Notes under the pieces: model-generated
Database searches by the model: none
The model's input: only the letters and a program-made list of their open reading frames with translations
Told to the model about the DNA's origin: nothing
Part shown: positions 1 through 7,063 of the stretch, piece after piece
Layout of the letters: each line of letters opens with the position of its first letter
How positions within the stretch are numbered: position 1 is the stretch's first letter
Origin: Bacteroidota bacterium
GTDB taxonomy: Bacteria; Bacteroidota; Bacteroidia; Chitinophagales; Chitinophagaceae
Direction: 5' to 3'
DNA: 15,260 bases
Assembly: GCA_023426425.1 (NCBI GenBank)
Contig: JAFAAT010000129.1
Coordinates: 1 to 15,260, forward strand
Program-made: the position numbers and the translations under genes

Positions 1-923
1 GAGGAAGGTTTGAGACGTATACACAGACCTTAAATTCTTTCAATCGCTCGGGACAGTACATTGACAGGACTGATGTGTTTCAGGATCTTCTTCCTTCTAT
101 GAATCTTTCATACAGTCCTAATGAAGATGTAAAGATCAGACTGAGCGGATCCAGAACAGTGAACCGGCCTGAGTTCAGGGAGTTGGCACCTTTCCAGTTT
201 ATAGATTTTGAGAACAACTGGACAGTGATTGGTAACCCTGAGCTGATCAGAGCGAATGTAACGAACGTGGACCTGAGGTATGAATATTATCCAGCACCGG
301 GTGAGGCGATAACTATTGGTGCGTTCTATAAGCATTTTAAGAATCCAATAGAGTTTGTGATGAATGCACAGTCGAACTATGATCTGTTCATATTTGGGTA
401 TAAAAACTCACCGTCTGCAAGTTCAATGGGTGGAGAGCTGGAGTTTAGGAAGAACCTGAGTTTTATAGCTGACAGGAACTGGCTGAAGAATCTGACACTG
501 GCGGGAAATGTGAGCTATATATACTCGAAAGTGGACCTGGAGAAAGAGGATAGCAGACCTATGCAGGGGCAGTCGCCATACCTGGTCAATCTGTCGGCCA
601 TGTATAATGATGCGGAAAGAGGAATGGGTTTTAGTGTGTTGTATAACAGGATTGGTGAGCGTATATATATTGTGGGTACTGAAACAATCAACACCATCTG
701 GGAGCGTGCGAGGAATGTGGTGGACCTGCAACTGAGTAAGACCGTGTTGAAGAGTCGGGGTGAGTTGAAGTTAACCGTTTCTGATTTGTTCAATGAGCCA
801 TTCATGTATTACATGGAATACGATCAGAAAACGGGGTATAATGAGGCGAGCGACCGGGCGTTTCAGCAGCGGAGATTTGGAACCAGTTTTACTCTAGGTT
901 TCAACTATCGACTCGGTAAATAG
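1..923 (+). CDS. TonB-dependent outer-membrane receptor, C-terminal barrel part (5' end outside window)
   Basis: The reading frame is open from base 3 to a TAG at 921-923, so the gene begins before the window and about 306 C-terminal residues are visible. The text is a run of amphipathic beta-strands alternating with polar loops. It contains hallmarks of Bacteroidota TonB-dependent receptors: an SRTVNRPEFRELAPF segment, followed by GNPEL and then a strand ending in YKHFKNPIE. These barrels bring TonB/ExbBD-energised substrates across the outer membrane. The last strand ends FTLGFNYRLGK, a plausible though not classical aromatic-ended beta-signal for BAM insertion. The plug and any carboxypeptidase-like N-terminal domain lie outside the window, so the substrate cannot be told. 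No SusD-like gene follows; the next gene downstream encodes a beta-helix-like lipoprotein that could be a surface partner (inference). The family call is firm, the substrate unknown. Confidence 0.93.
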   Translation, partial: GRFETYTQTLNSFNRSGQYIDRTDVFQDLLPSMNLSYSPNEDVKIRLSGSRTVNRPEFRELAPFQFIDFENNWTVIGNPELIRANVTNVDLRYEYYPAPGEAITIGAFYKHFKNPIEFVMNAQSNYDLFIFGYKNSPSASSMGGELEFRKNLSFIADRNWLKNLTLAGNVSYIYSKVDLEKEDSRPMQGQSPYLVNLSAMYNDAERGMGFSVLYNRIGERIYIVGTETINTIWERARNVVDLQLSKTVLKSRGELKLTVSDLFNEPFMYYMEYDQKTGYNEASDRAFQQRRFGTSFTLGFNYRLGK

Positions 924-938
924 GACGGTTTTAATGTA

Positions 939-980
939 AATGACCGGCAGTTGTAATGGCTGCCGGTCATTGGCATTTTT
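939..980 (+). terminator. Rho-independent terminator of the TonB receptor gene
   Basis: A perfect 12-bp inverted repeat (arms 939-950 and 960-971, core ATGACCGGCAG / CTGCCGGTCAT) with a 9-base loop is followed a few bases later by TTTTT at 976-980. It starts 16 bases after the receptor stop codon and should end that transcript. Confidence 0.9.
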
Positions 981-1498
981 GCAGGCAGGTTGAGAGGAAA
1001 TTGATGGAAGGGTTTGTTTAAGGATTGAGTGGTTTTGATGCATGTTTGACGCCAGGTGTATGCTTGCCAGGCGTTACGTGTGTACTGAGTCGGTCTAGAG
1101 AAGGTATGGAGTGAATATGGAGGAAATATGGAAGTGATATGGAGTTAGTATGGAGTTGGTATCGGGAAAAGTCTCTAGAAAGTCTCTATGCCAGGGAGGA
1201 CTTTGAGATAATGGCGACTGTAACAAACTGGTATGATGTAGTTCAGGGCTCTCTGGTTTAAATAAAAAAATCGTACTCAAATTGCCTTGTCAGATCAGCC
1301 GGAGCTGGTGGTAATATTAATATCAGAAACAGAGAATGGTAACCCAGTGTTTGTGAGATTTTTTGGGAATGAATGTTGGGTATGGGAATGGCGGGATGAA
1401 CGGCGAAGATGTTTCTGTTTATACTTAACACAGAGGTAACCGCTCCTTAAGACAGCCGTAATATAGCGCAGGTAGTTTTGCTTCAAACTAATCAAACA
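981..1498. other. Intergenic region with phased repeat, no recognisable gene
   Basis: This stretch lies between the receptor terminator and the lipoprotein start. It holds a short imperfect hairpin with GCCAGG repeated directly (1049-1074), the 11-bp phased array at 1105-1192 flanked by an 8-bp inverted repeat (TCTAGAGA 1094-1101 / TCTCTAGA 1172-1179), and an A/T-rich patch around 1260-1270. Short open frames exist on both strands, including a Trp- and Arg-rich one at 1266-1439 on the + strand. None has a convincing start, ribosome site or recognisable family. A TAGTTTTG at 1473-1480 resembles the Bacteroidota -7 box, but no -33 TTG sits at the right distance, so the lipoprotein promoter is not assigned. 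Confidence 0.6.
1105..1192. repeat. 11-bp phased tandem repeat (TATGGAG-type, then GTCTCTA-type units)
   Basis: Six units begin with TAT at exactly 11-base intervals (1105, 1116, 1127, 1138, 1149, 1160). The first five read TATGGA followed by a variable G/A/T-rich 5-mer; the sixth is TATCGGG. The register continues without a gap into two units starting GTCTCTA (1171 and 1182), giving eight 11-base units. Conserved heptamers alternate with variable tetramers. The 11-base step is close to one DNA turn, so each conserved block would face the same side of the helix. It is non-coding as far as I can see. It could be a protein-binding array, a bend or curvature element, or a member of a dispersed repeat family. 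Confidence 0.85.
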
Positions 1499-2863
1499 AT
1501 GAAGTTTTCAAAACTTTTACCAGTGCTTCTAGTAGGCTCACTTTCAACCTCCGTACTCACCACTTCATCCTGCAAGAAAGATGATGACAAGATTGAACCG
1601 CCTGTGACACCACCAATTAGCAGCAACTATCTGCTCACGGGGGACGTGGACAGCAATGTGACATTGAAGAATGACTCGGTTTGGACATTAAAAGGCTACG
1701 TGTATGTGAAAGACGGATCAACGCTAACTATCCCTGCAGGTACAATTATCAAAAGTGACATCACTGATAAAGGTGCAATCATCGTAGAGCGTGGAGCGAA
1801 AATTATTGCAGAAGGAACTCCAACTAACCCGATAGTGTTTACTTCAGGACTTCCGAAGGGTCAACGCAGGCCTGGGGACTGGGGTGGAATAATCCTTCTG
1901 GGTAAGGCACCAACCAACAGATCGACTGAGCCTACAATTGAAGGTGGTGTGAACAGAGGCTATGGCGGATCAGATGCAGCAGATAACTCTGGTATCCTCA
2001 AGTATGTGCGTATAGAGTTTGCTGGTATTGCTGCAGCACCGAATTCGGAGATCAATGGCTTGACACTAGGAGGTGTTGGTAGTGGAACAGTGATTGAGAA
2101 TGTAATGGTCTCCTATGGTAATGACGATGGTTATGAATTCTTTGGTGGTACCGTTAACCTGAAGAATATCATTGCCTGGGCATGCCTGGATGATGATTTT
2201 GATTTTGACTATGGGTATACAGGGAGCATACAGTTTGGAATTTCTGCCAAGCATCCTCAGTTTGCCGATAATGCTGATGCATCCAACGGTATTGAAGCAG
2301 ACAATGATGGTTCGGGATCGCCTGCAACTCCATATACACATCCAAAACTCTCGAATTTCACGTTTGTAGGACCTAACGGACGTTCAAATACACAGGCAAA
2401 TCACAACTTCGCCAACCGCTGGCGCAGGGCAGTGCACTTCACGCTGAGAAACTCCATCCTGGTGGGACATCAGAAAGGTGGATTCTCTATGGAGTCTGCG
2501 GAAACTGCCAACAGTTTCAAGAATGGAGTAAGCCAGTTTAGGAATAACCTGGTGCATGCAATGACCAGACCGTTTATTGGCGGATCGGAATCAGGCATGA
2601 CCGATTCGACTGTGAAAGCTATGGTCCTGAATGCTACGAACGCCAACAAGCTACTGGACAGTGCTAACCAGGTTCAGTTTGCAAGCCCATGGTCATTAAC
2701 AGCTCCGTCCTTTGTACCACAAGGAAGCTCGATAGCGCTTAGTGGTGCAGACTTTGCAGGCTTAGACAGCTACTTTTTGCCTGTATCCTTTGTGGGTGCA
2801 ATTGGGAATGATGATTGGACACAAGGATGGACTGAGTGGGATCCGAACAATGCAGATTATTAA
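1499..2863 (+). CDS. Beta-helix-like surface lipoprotein, possible partner of TonB receptor
   Basis: The protein has 454 residues from ATG 1499. An in-frame TTG seven codons earlier is less likely because the ATG directly precedes the lysine-containing signal peptide. A type II signal peptide (about residues 1-24) ends in TTSS before Cys25, followed by KKDDDK, a typical Bacteroidota lipoprotein start. The mature part has short repeating strands rich in Gly, Asn, Ile and Val (for example LTIPAGTIIKSD, IIVERGAKIIAEG, VIENVMVSYG), consistent with a right-handed parallel beta-helix. Distinctive blocks are RRPGDWGG (123-130), GNDDGYEFFGG (207-217) and a very acidic CLDDDFDFDYGY (229-240) that could bind metal. 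Relatives with the PGDWGG block are frequent in Bacteroidota, often with unhelpful transporter names. Nothing here looks like a transporter or an enzyme active site. A binding or adhesion role beside the upstream receptor is inference. Confidence 0.85.
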   Translation: MKFSKLLPVLLVGSLSTSVLTTSSCKKDDDKIEPPVTPPISSNYLLTGDVDSNVTLKNDSVWTLKGYVYVKDGSTLTIPAGTIIKSDITDKGAIIVERGAKIIAEGTPTNPIVFTSGLPKGQRRPGDWGGIILLGKAPTNRSTEPTIEGGVNRGYGGSDAADNSGILKYVRIEFAGIAAAPNSEINGLTLGGVGSGTVIENVMVSYGNDDGYEFFGGTVNLKNIIAWACLDDDFDFDYGYTGSIQFGISAKHPQFADNADASNGIEADNDGSGSPATPYTHPKLSNFTFVGPNGRSNTQANHNFANRWRRAVHFTLRNSILVGHQKGGFSMESAETANSFKNGVSQFRNNLVHAMTRPFIGGSESGMTDSTVKAMVLNATNANKLLDSANQVQFASPWSLTAPSFVPQGSSIALSGADFAGLDSYFLPVSFVGAIGNDDWTQGWTEWDPNNADY

Positions 2864-2880
2864 TATTTTCAAAACCTAAG

Positions 2881-2914
2881 CAAAGGTGCCTCTTTGAAAG
2901 AAGGGGCACCTTTG
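2881..2914 (+). terminator. Terminator-like hairpin with GAAA tetraloop after the lipoprotein gene
   Basis: CAAAGGTGCC (2881-2890) pairs perfectly with GGCACCTTTG (2905-2914). The stem can continue inward through TCTTT/GAAGG positions (2891-2895 with 2900-2904, including G-U pairs) to close a GAAA loop at 2896-2899. It lies 17 bases after the lipoprotein stop. The U-tract is short (TTT within the 3' arm), so termination strength is uncertain. Confidence 0.65.
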
Positions 2915-2935
2915 AATTAATGGTAGGCTTTTGGT

Positions 2936-3445
2936 ATGGAAAGAGAATGCTTTGATTTTGCTCCAGTAGTAGAAAAAGACATAGCTGTACTGGTGGATAT
3001 CTTCAACTATTATGTACTGAACACTACGGTGACGCTGAAAAAGGAGACGCTTGGCGTGAAGGAAATGCAGGATCAACTTTTCTTTAAAAGTCCCCTATAT
3101 CGATCATATACAATAAGAGATGGAGGAGGTGTTGTTGGATATTGCAGCATAAAGCCGTGGAATGATCCGGAAGCGTGCAGGCAAACAGCTGGTGTGAGTG
3201 TTTATCTGGACAAAGATCATCGTGGGCGAGGCATAGGTAGTATTGCTTTGCAGTTTCTGGAAGAGAGGGCAAGAGAGGAGCAAATATGCAATCTCATATG
3301 TGGCATGACCAGCGAGAACTATCCCGGCCACAGTGTTGCGAGGAAGAATGGCTATGTGCGGTGTGCCCATTTCAGTAAAGTTGGGCTGAAATTTTCGCGC
3401 ACGCTGGATATGCAGTTTTACCAGAAGATTTTTACCCTGGCTTAA
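2936..3445 (+). CDS. GNAT N-acetyltransferase, phosphinothricin-acetyltransferase-like
   Basis: This is a 169-residue single-domain GNAT. The acetyl-CoA-binding motif A is clear: VSVYLDKDHRGRGIG at residues 87-101, with the Arg-Gly-Arg-Gly-Ile-Gly pyrophosphate loop. The N-terminal FNYYVLNTTVTL (23-34) matches the helix and strand typical of the Pat/MnaT branch. The late VGLKFSRTLDMQFYQK (149-164) corresponds to that branch's conserved C-terminal block (VGxKxGRWLD). Family members acetylate small primary amines such as phosphinothricin, methionine sulfone/sulfoximine or other amino-acid analogues; the actual substrate here is not predictable. The usual second-Asn motif is replaced by ENYPGHSVARKNGY, still recognisable as motif B. 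The gene stands alone between the lipoprotein hairpin and a convergent gene. ATG 2936 is the first in-frame start and fits the usual N terminus. Confidence 0.9.
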   Translation: MERECFDFAPVVEKDIAVLVDIFNYYVLNTTVTLKKETLGVKEMQDQLFFKSPLYRSYTIRDGGGVVGYCSIKPWNDPEACRQTAGVSVYLDKDHRGRGIGSIALQFLEERAREEQICNLICGMTSENYPGHSVARKNGYVRCAHFSKVGLKFSRTLDMQFYQKIFTLA

Positions 3446-3510
3446 GTGAAGCAGGTAATGTCGGTTGAGTTGTATATGTCTGTAGTACCGGAAAGCCCTG
3501 AGCGAAGTAT

Positions 3511-3957
3511 TCAGCTATTTTCATTGGCACCTGCAAGCTTCCTGATTGCTTCTGCTTCTTTGGCTGCTTTTACACCTTTTACAAGGGCGAAGATGATGAA
3601 AAATTTCATTAAGGCTCCATTATACAAATTTGTTGGGTCAAGAAATCCGAACAGAGCAATTAGGACGATGTAGGAAACTAATCCGGTAGTCAGGCAAAGG
3701 AAAGGCTTCTTTTTTGTCGCCAGAGCAAGTGCAAGAAAGATCATTGCAACAAAAGCATCTATCCCGAAGGCTATGCTGCCTGTGAATTTATCTTCAGCGC
3801 TATAGTATTCGTAAATTCCCATCAGAAACTGGGCGATTGAGATGAAGATCAACAAGCCCCTTCCCTGGTTAATTTTCTTATTGCTTTCGGTCAGGTCTGG
3901 TGTTTCTGGAAAAATAGATTGGGTTCTGTCGGATTCCTGATTAGTGTGTTCCTGCAT
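3511..3957 (-). CDS. Small four-helix membrane protein of unknown function
   Basis: I do not recognise this family. The protein has 148 residues and four predicted membrane helices at about 34-52, 60-81, 86-106 and 113-130. A hydrophilic, acidic N-terminal tail of about 30 residues carries no signal peptide, and the basic C-terminal end reads KGVKAAKEAEAIRK. A KKKP cluster after helix 2 suggests a cytoplasmic loop, placing both termini in the cytoplasm. There is no catalytic or metal-binding motif. The gene is convergent with the GNAT gene (65 bases between stops) and divergent from the histidine kinase gene (272 bases between starts), so it is probably transcribed alone. Codon use looks like that of its neighbours, and the long clean frame with coherent hydrophobicity makes it a real gene. 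Confidence 0.8.
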   Translation of the reverse strand: MQEHTNQESDRTQSIFPETPDLTESNKKINQGRGLLIFISIAQFLMGIYEYYSAEDKFTGSIAFGIDAFVAMIFLALALATKKKPFLCLTTGLVSYIVLIALFGFLDPTNLYNGALMKFFIIFALVKGVKAAKEAEAIRKLAGANENS

Positions 3958-4043
3958 GTGGCTTCAATTATCATAAACCTAGAAAAAAAAGATGATTTAA
4001 TAGTTCTTTTTGTTGGGAGCGATAGAAAGTTAAAACTATTCTT

Positions 4044-4062
4044 ACTGTATTTCGTGTACAGT
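4044..4062. promoter_or_regulatory. Operator-like dyad ACTGTA-N7-TACAGT
   Basis: The 19-base sequence has perfect 6-base half-sites (4044-4049 and 4057-4062) with a 7-base spacer. It lies in the divergent region between the membrane-protein and kinase genes. Just downstream is a weak promoter candidate for the kinase: TTG at 4067-4069, a 21-base spacer, then TACATTTA at 4091-4098, one mismatch from TAnnTTTG. A repressor or activator site is possible; a chance palindrome cannot be excluded. Confidence 0.35.
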
Positions 4063-4154
4063 TTCATTGCCTTTCCTATTAAAAGAAGTGTACATTTACG
4101 AATAGTTTTCACAGAAATAAGTCAAAAGTTGTAGGTATTACATCGCTGAGACTC

Positions 4155-4193
4155 AATGATTCATAGCCCAGCGCTTTTAAGCACTGAATCATT
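4155..4193. promoter_or_regulatory. Inverted repeat AATGATTCA-N21-TGAATCATT upstream of kinase
   Basis: Perfect 9-base arms (4155-4163 and 4185-4193) are separated by 21 bases; the gap itself contains GCTT/AAGC. The repeat ends 36 bases before the kinase ATG, so it would lie in the 5' leader or at the promoter. It could be an RNA hairpin affecting translation or a binding site for a dimeric regulator. Confidence 0.45.
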
Positions 4194-4229
4194 TGTCTAA
4201 AGCAAAAATGAATAGGATTCCTGAGCATC

Positions 4230-5990
4230 ATGGTTGGAGTATTTAACTGGTCGTTGAGACGCGCATTGGACACCTTGCCGGATAGTTTTGCGCGGGCAAG
4301 GTTGAAGATCATTTTTAATATTCTGGTTTTTTCACTTGCAAAGGCTGGAATTGTCCTGGGCTTTGCCGGTGCCCATGAGCAATGGAGGCAGTTTGGCCGT
4401 GCTGCGGTTGCCCTGGTGATTTATGGGTTTATGGTGAAGCTTTTGCTGGCCCGCCCTGGTCTGGTAAAAGTAGTAGCCCATACGATGCTGGCTCTGGGGG
4501 TGATGCTTGTATGGTCGAATATCCTGTGGTATTCCAGCAGCATCAATCTGCCTACGACACAGTTTGTGTTCATGGTGATCCTAAGCAGCTTTTATCTGCT
4601 TGGAGGAAGGTGGGGGATTACCTATTCCGTGGTTGGTGTATTACCAATATTAATTGCGGTTGGTACAGGTATGAGTGTGACAGATATTGTCAACGTAAAA
4701 GCCGAGGAACTTGCCGCGCCAGGGCTGGCGATTTTCACGGCGCTGAATTTCGTAACGATTGTGCTCACCCATTTTTTGTTTTACAGAGCTTTCCAGCAAA
4801 ATATCGCTGAACGTGCAGCATTAAATACTCAACTTGCAGCATCCATTGTCGAGGCAAAAAAGCTAGCAGCGTCCAAGACAACGTTCCTTTCGACTATGTC
4901 GCATGAGCTGCGCACGCCGTTGAATTCAGTGATTGGCATGTCTGAGCTGATGATAAGAAATAATAAGGACAAGGAACAGGAGGAAAACCTAAGAATTCTT
5001 CATTCATCCTCGCTGGATCTTCTGGCGCTGATAAACAATATTCTGGATCTGAATAAAACTGATGCGGACCAACTGATTCTGGAGCAGGTACCTTTCAGGC
5101 TCACTGAGCTTGTGAAGAGTAAATGTTCGGGCCTTCAGGCGAGGGCAAAGGATAAAGGATTGCGTTTCCTTGTAGAAGTGGATGAGGAACTTGAACGCGT
5201 GGTGACTGTGGGTGATCCAACGCGGCTGACGCAGATATTATACAATCTGGTGAGTAATGCCATCAAGTTTACGGAGCAGGGTATTGTTGTAGTAAAGGTG
5301 CAGTGCCTGGAGAAAACCAATGAACAGGTTGAAGTATTGTTTTCGGTGACTGATACAGGAGAAGGCATAAGCGAAGACAAGCACGAACAGATATTTGAGC
5401 TGTTTGCGCAGGCGGAAAGCTATACTACAAGGAAGCATGGCGGTACTGGATTGGGCCTGGCGATTGTGAAGCAGATACTGCTGTTGTTCGACAGCAAGAT
5501 ACAACTGGAGAGCAGACCGGGCCAGGGCTCAAGGTTTCACTTTACAATTAAGTTTTTGAGATCGGAGGAAGCATCGGTGGAGGAGGCTGTTTCCGAAAGT
5601 AATGAAGGTGGACTCACTGGGCTAAAAGTTCTGGTTGCGGAGGATAATCCGATGAACCGCATCATCCTTGAAAAGCAACTGGATCAGTTGAATGTAAGAG
5701 CAAGGATGGTGGAGGATGGCAAACAGGCGTTTCTTGCTTATATAAAGGAGTCATATGATGTTGTATTTCTGGATCTTCATATGCCTGTACAGGATGGATA
5801 TGAAACCATAAAGCAGATTAGAGCACTGACGGATCCGGCGCGAGCTGGTGTGCCGGTTATTGCATTTACTGCATCTATCACAGAGCAGGATAAAATTGTA
5901 GCGGCGGGTTTTGATGATTACCTGCACAAGCCAGCAAGTATGGGAGACCTCCAGGAGAAGCTGGGAAAGTTCGCGAACGCAAACTTTTAG
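4230..5990 (+). CDS. Orphan hybrid sensor histidine kinase with multi-pass membrane sensor and receiver domain
   Basis: The protein has 586 residues. The N-terminal sensor holds about six hydrophobic helices between residues 26 and 185, and a short coiled linker (190-215) leads to HisKA. The phospho-acceptor is His225 in the H-box MSHELRTPLNSVIGM. The HATPase domain shows the N-box (Asn339 and Asn343 in QILYNLVSNAIKF), G1 (DTGEGI, 375-380) and G2 (GGTGLGL, 404-410). The receiver domain (about 464-582) has Glu471/Asp472, phospho-acceptor Asp515 (VVFLDLHMP), Thr547 and Lys567, so it is complete and probably active. There is no output domain and no response regulator or HPt gene nearby; the signal must pass to a partner elsewhere. 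The sensor helices match no module I can name and carry no obvious periplasmic domain, hinting at sensing within or at the membrane. ATG 4230 is the only ATG between the upstream in-frame stop (4212) and the first helix. Confidence 0.95.
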   Translation: MVGVFNWSLRRALDTLPDSFARARLKIIFNILVFSLAKAGIVLGFAGAHEQWRQFGRAAVALVIYGFMVKLLLARPGLVKVVAHTMLALGVMLVWSNILWYSSSINLPTTQFVFMVILSSFYLLGGRWGITYSVVGVLPILIAVGTGMSVTDIVNVKAEELAAPGLAIFTALNFVTIVLTHFLFYRAFQQNIAERAALNTQLAASIVEAKKLAASKTTFLSTMSHELRTPLNSVIGMSELMIRNNKDKEQEENLRILHSSSLDLLALINNILDLNKTDADQLILEQVPFRLTELVKSKCSGLQARAKDKGLRFLVEVDEELERVVTVGDPTRLTQILYNLVSNAIKFTEQGIVVVKVQCLEKTNEQVEVLFSVTDTGEGISEDKHEQIFELFAQAESYTTRKHGGTGLGLAIVKQILLLFDSKIQLESRPGQGSRFHFTIKFLRSEEASVEEAVSESNEGGLTGLKVLVAEDNPMNRIILEKQLDQLNVRARMVEDGKQAFLAYIKESYDVVFLDLHMPVQDGYETIKQIRALTDPARAGVPVIAFTASITEQDKIVAAGFDDYLHKPASMGDLQEKLGKFANANF

Positions 5991-6025
5991 GCAGACGCGT
6001 AGGAGTAAGTTTTTGGTGAGTATCC

Positions 6026-6053
6026 GAAGGAGCAGGAATTCCTGTTTGTCTTC
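6026..6053. terminator. Possible weak bidirectional terminator with 12-bp palindrome
   Basis: In the 64 bases between the convergent kinase and pirin stops, CAGGAATTCCTG (6033-6044) is a perfect palindrome. It can fold as a CAGG/CCTG stem with an AATT loop, extended by GAAG (6026-6029) and CTTC (6050-6053) across an internal loop. No strong U-tract follows on either strand. Confidence 0.3.
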
Positions 6054-6054
6054 T

Positions 6055-6969
6055 TTAAGAAAGTGGTTGTGGAGGAGGACCACCTGCTGGTCGTGATTTG
6101 TCTTCGGGGAGAGGGATGAATTCACCGTTGTCATTGGGAGGGAGCATGATTCTGCCCTGTTTCCAGTCTTCTTTAGCCTGTTCTATTCTTTCTTTGCGGC
6201 TGCTGACGAAGTTCCACCAGATGTAACGATCTCCGAGAGGCTCTCCACCCAGCACCATAAGTGTGCAATTTTCGATTGCCCTGATGGAAGGTGTTTCATG
6301 TTTTCCATAAACCAGGAACTGCCCCTGGTAGTAGCGGGAGCCGTCGGATTCCAGGGAACCTTTTGCGATGTAAAGACCTCTTTCTGTAATTTGATGTGGA
6401 AGTGAGAAAAGCGTGTTTGCCTGGAGCTCTACGTGTAAGTAGCACAAAGGTGAATGAGTATTCACAATGCTTTTGAGACCGAAGGCTTCGCCAGCTATGA
6501 GGCGCATCCAGATGCCGGAGTCGGTGTAGACGGGTAGCTGTTCAGTGGTATAATTGTGAAAAGAAGGGGCGGATTCCTCGTCTTTTTCAGGTAGAGCTAC
6601 CCAGGTTTGAATCATTTCGAGACCAGTGCCTGCCAGCACTGCCGGATCTTCGAAACGCTCGCTGTGAGCGATACCACGTCCTGCTGTCATCCAGTTGACA
6701 TCACCGGGTTTTATGACCTGTTCTACGCCGAGGCTATCGCGGTGAGTAACCTGGCCGTTGAACAGATAACTTACTGTGGAGAGGCCGATATGAGGGTGGG
6801 GGAGTACATCCATATCTGGTAGGGCAGCAGGTTGGAATTTCACGGGACCTGCATGATCCATGAAGATGAAAGGTCCTACCATACGCCTGAGGCGGAAAGG
6901 GAGGATTCTTTTTACTTCCATGCCAGGGGTGATGGCTGCATTACGGGCTTCGATGACGATCTCGGGCAT
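6055..6969 (-). CDS. Pirin family protein
   Basis: This 304-residue bicupin is of normal pirin length. The N-terminal cupin keeps the four metal ligands: His58 and His60 in LPHPHIGLSTVSYL, and His102 and Glu104 in AGRGIAHSE. These correspond to the Fe-binding His56, His58, His101 and Glu103 of human pirin. Family hallmarks are FIFMDHAGP (about 34-42), GQVTHRDSLG and the W-MTAGRGI-HSE block. The C-terminal cupin contains a GEPLGDRYIWWNFVSS segment, also typical. Bacterial pirins have been reported as quercetin 2,3-dioxygenases or as binding partners of other enzymes; the physiological role here is unknown. The C terminus ends in a Pro-rich tail. The gene stands alone behind the lipocalin gene's terminator-like hairpin, and the ATG at 6967-6969 is preceded by a purine-rich GAAAG. 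Confidence 0.95.
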   Translation of the reverse strand: MPEIVIEARNAAITPGMEVKRILPFRLRRMVGPFIFMDHAGPVKFQPAALPDMDVLPHPHIGLSTVSYLFNGQVTHRDSLGVEQVIKPGDVNWMTAGRGIAHSERFEDPAVLAGTGLEMIQTWVALPEKDEESAPSFHNYTTEQLPVYTDSGIWMRLIAGEAFGLKSIVNTHSPLCYLHVELQANTLFSLPHQITERGLYIAKGSLESDGSRYYQGQFLVYGKHETPSIRAIENCTLMVLGGEPLGDRYIWWNFVSSRKERIEQAKEDWKQGRIMLPPNDNGEFIPLPEDKSRPAGGPPPQPLS

Positions 6970-7017
6970 CGTTAAAAGGTTCTTTCAAGGATCAATTCCA
7001 GGATATCGACAGAAGTG

Positions 7018-7056
7018 AGGTAAAATGGGTGTGGTAGGCACAGACCCATTTTACCT
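7018..7056 (-). terminator. Terminator-like hairpin after the lipocalin gene
   Basis: A 13-bp perfect inverted repeat (7018-7030, AGGTAAAATGGGT, and 7044-7056) lies 8 bases past the lipocalin stop and 48 bases before the pirin start. A GTG/CAC pairing inside (7031-7033 with 7039-7041) extends it. There is no U-tract after the stem on the - strand, though the stem itself contains TTTT/AAAA. Confidence 0.7.
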
Positions 7057-7063
7057 GGATTGA

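Noticed and set aside
1094..1192. CRISPR array
   Set aside because: Units are 11 bases long with 6-7 conserved positions, far shorter than CRISPR repeats and spacers, and no cas gene is present.
1266..1439. Open + strand frame rich in Trp, Arg and Cys in the receptor-lipoprotein gap
   Set aside because: It has only TTG or GTG starts, no ribosome site, no recognisable family and unusual composition; it is also mirrored by an equally open frame on the other strand.
1473..1480. TAGTTTTG as -7 promoter box of the beta-helix lipoprotein
   Set aside because: It fits TAnnTTTG, but no TTG lies 19-21 bases upstream and the implied leader would be only about 12 bases.
1478..1498. TTG start giving seven extra residues to the lipoprotein
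   Set aside because: The ATG at 1499 gives a standard lipoprotein signal peptide; the upstream residues would put polar amino acids before it.
3446..3673. Small + strand frame after the GNAT gene
   Set aside because: It lies mostly opposite the membrane-protein gene, has no recognisable product and no independent start signal.
6033..6044. 12-base palindrome CAGGAATTCCTG as a specific binding site
   Set aside because: It lies between two convergent stop codons, where a terminator role is simpler, and one palindrome of this length is not strong evidence of an operator.
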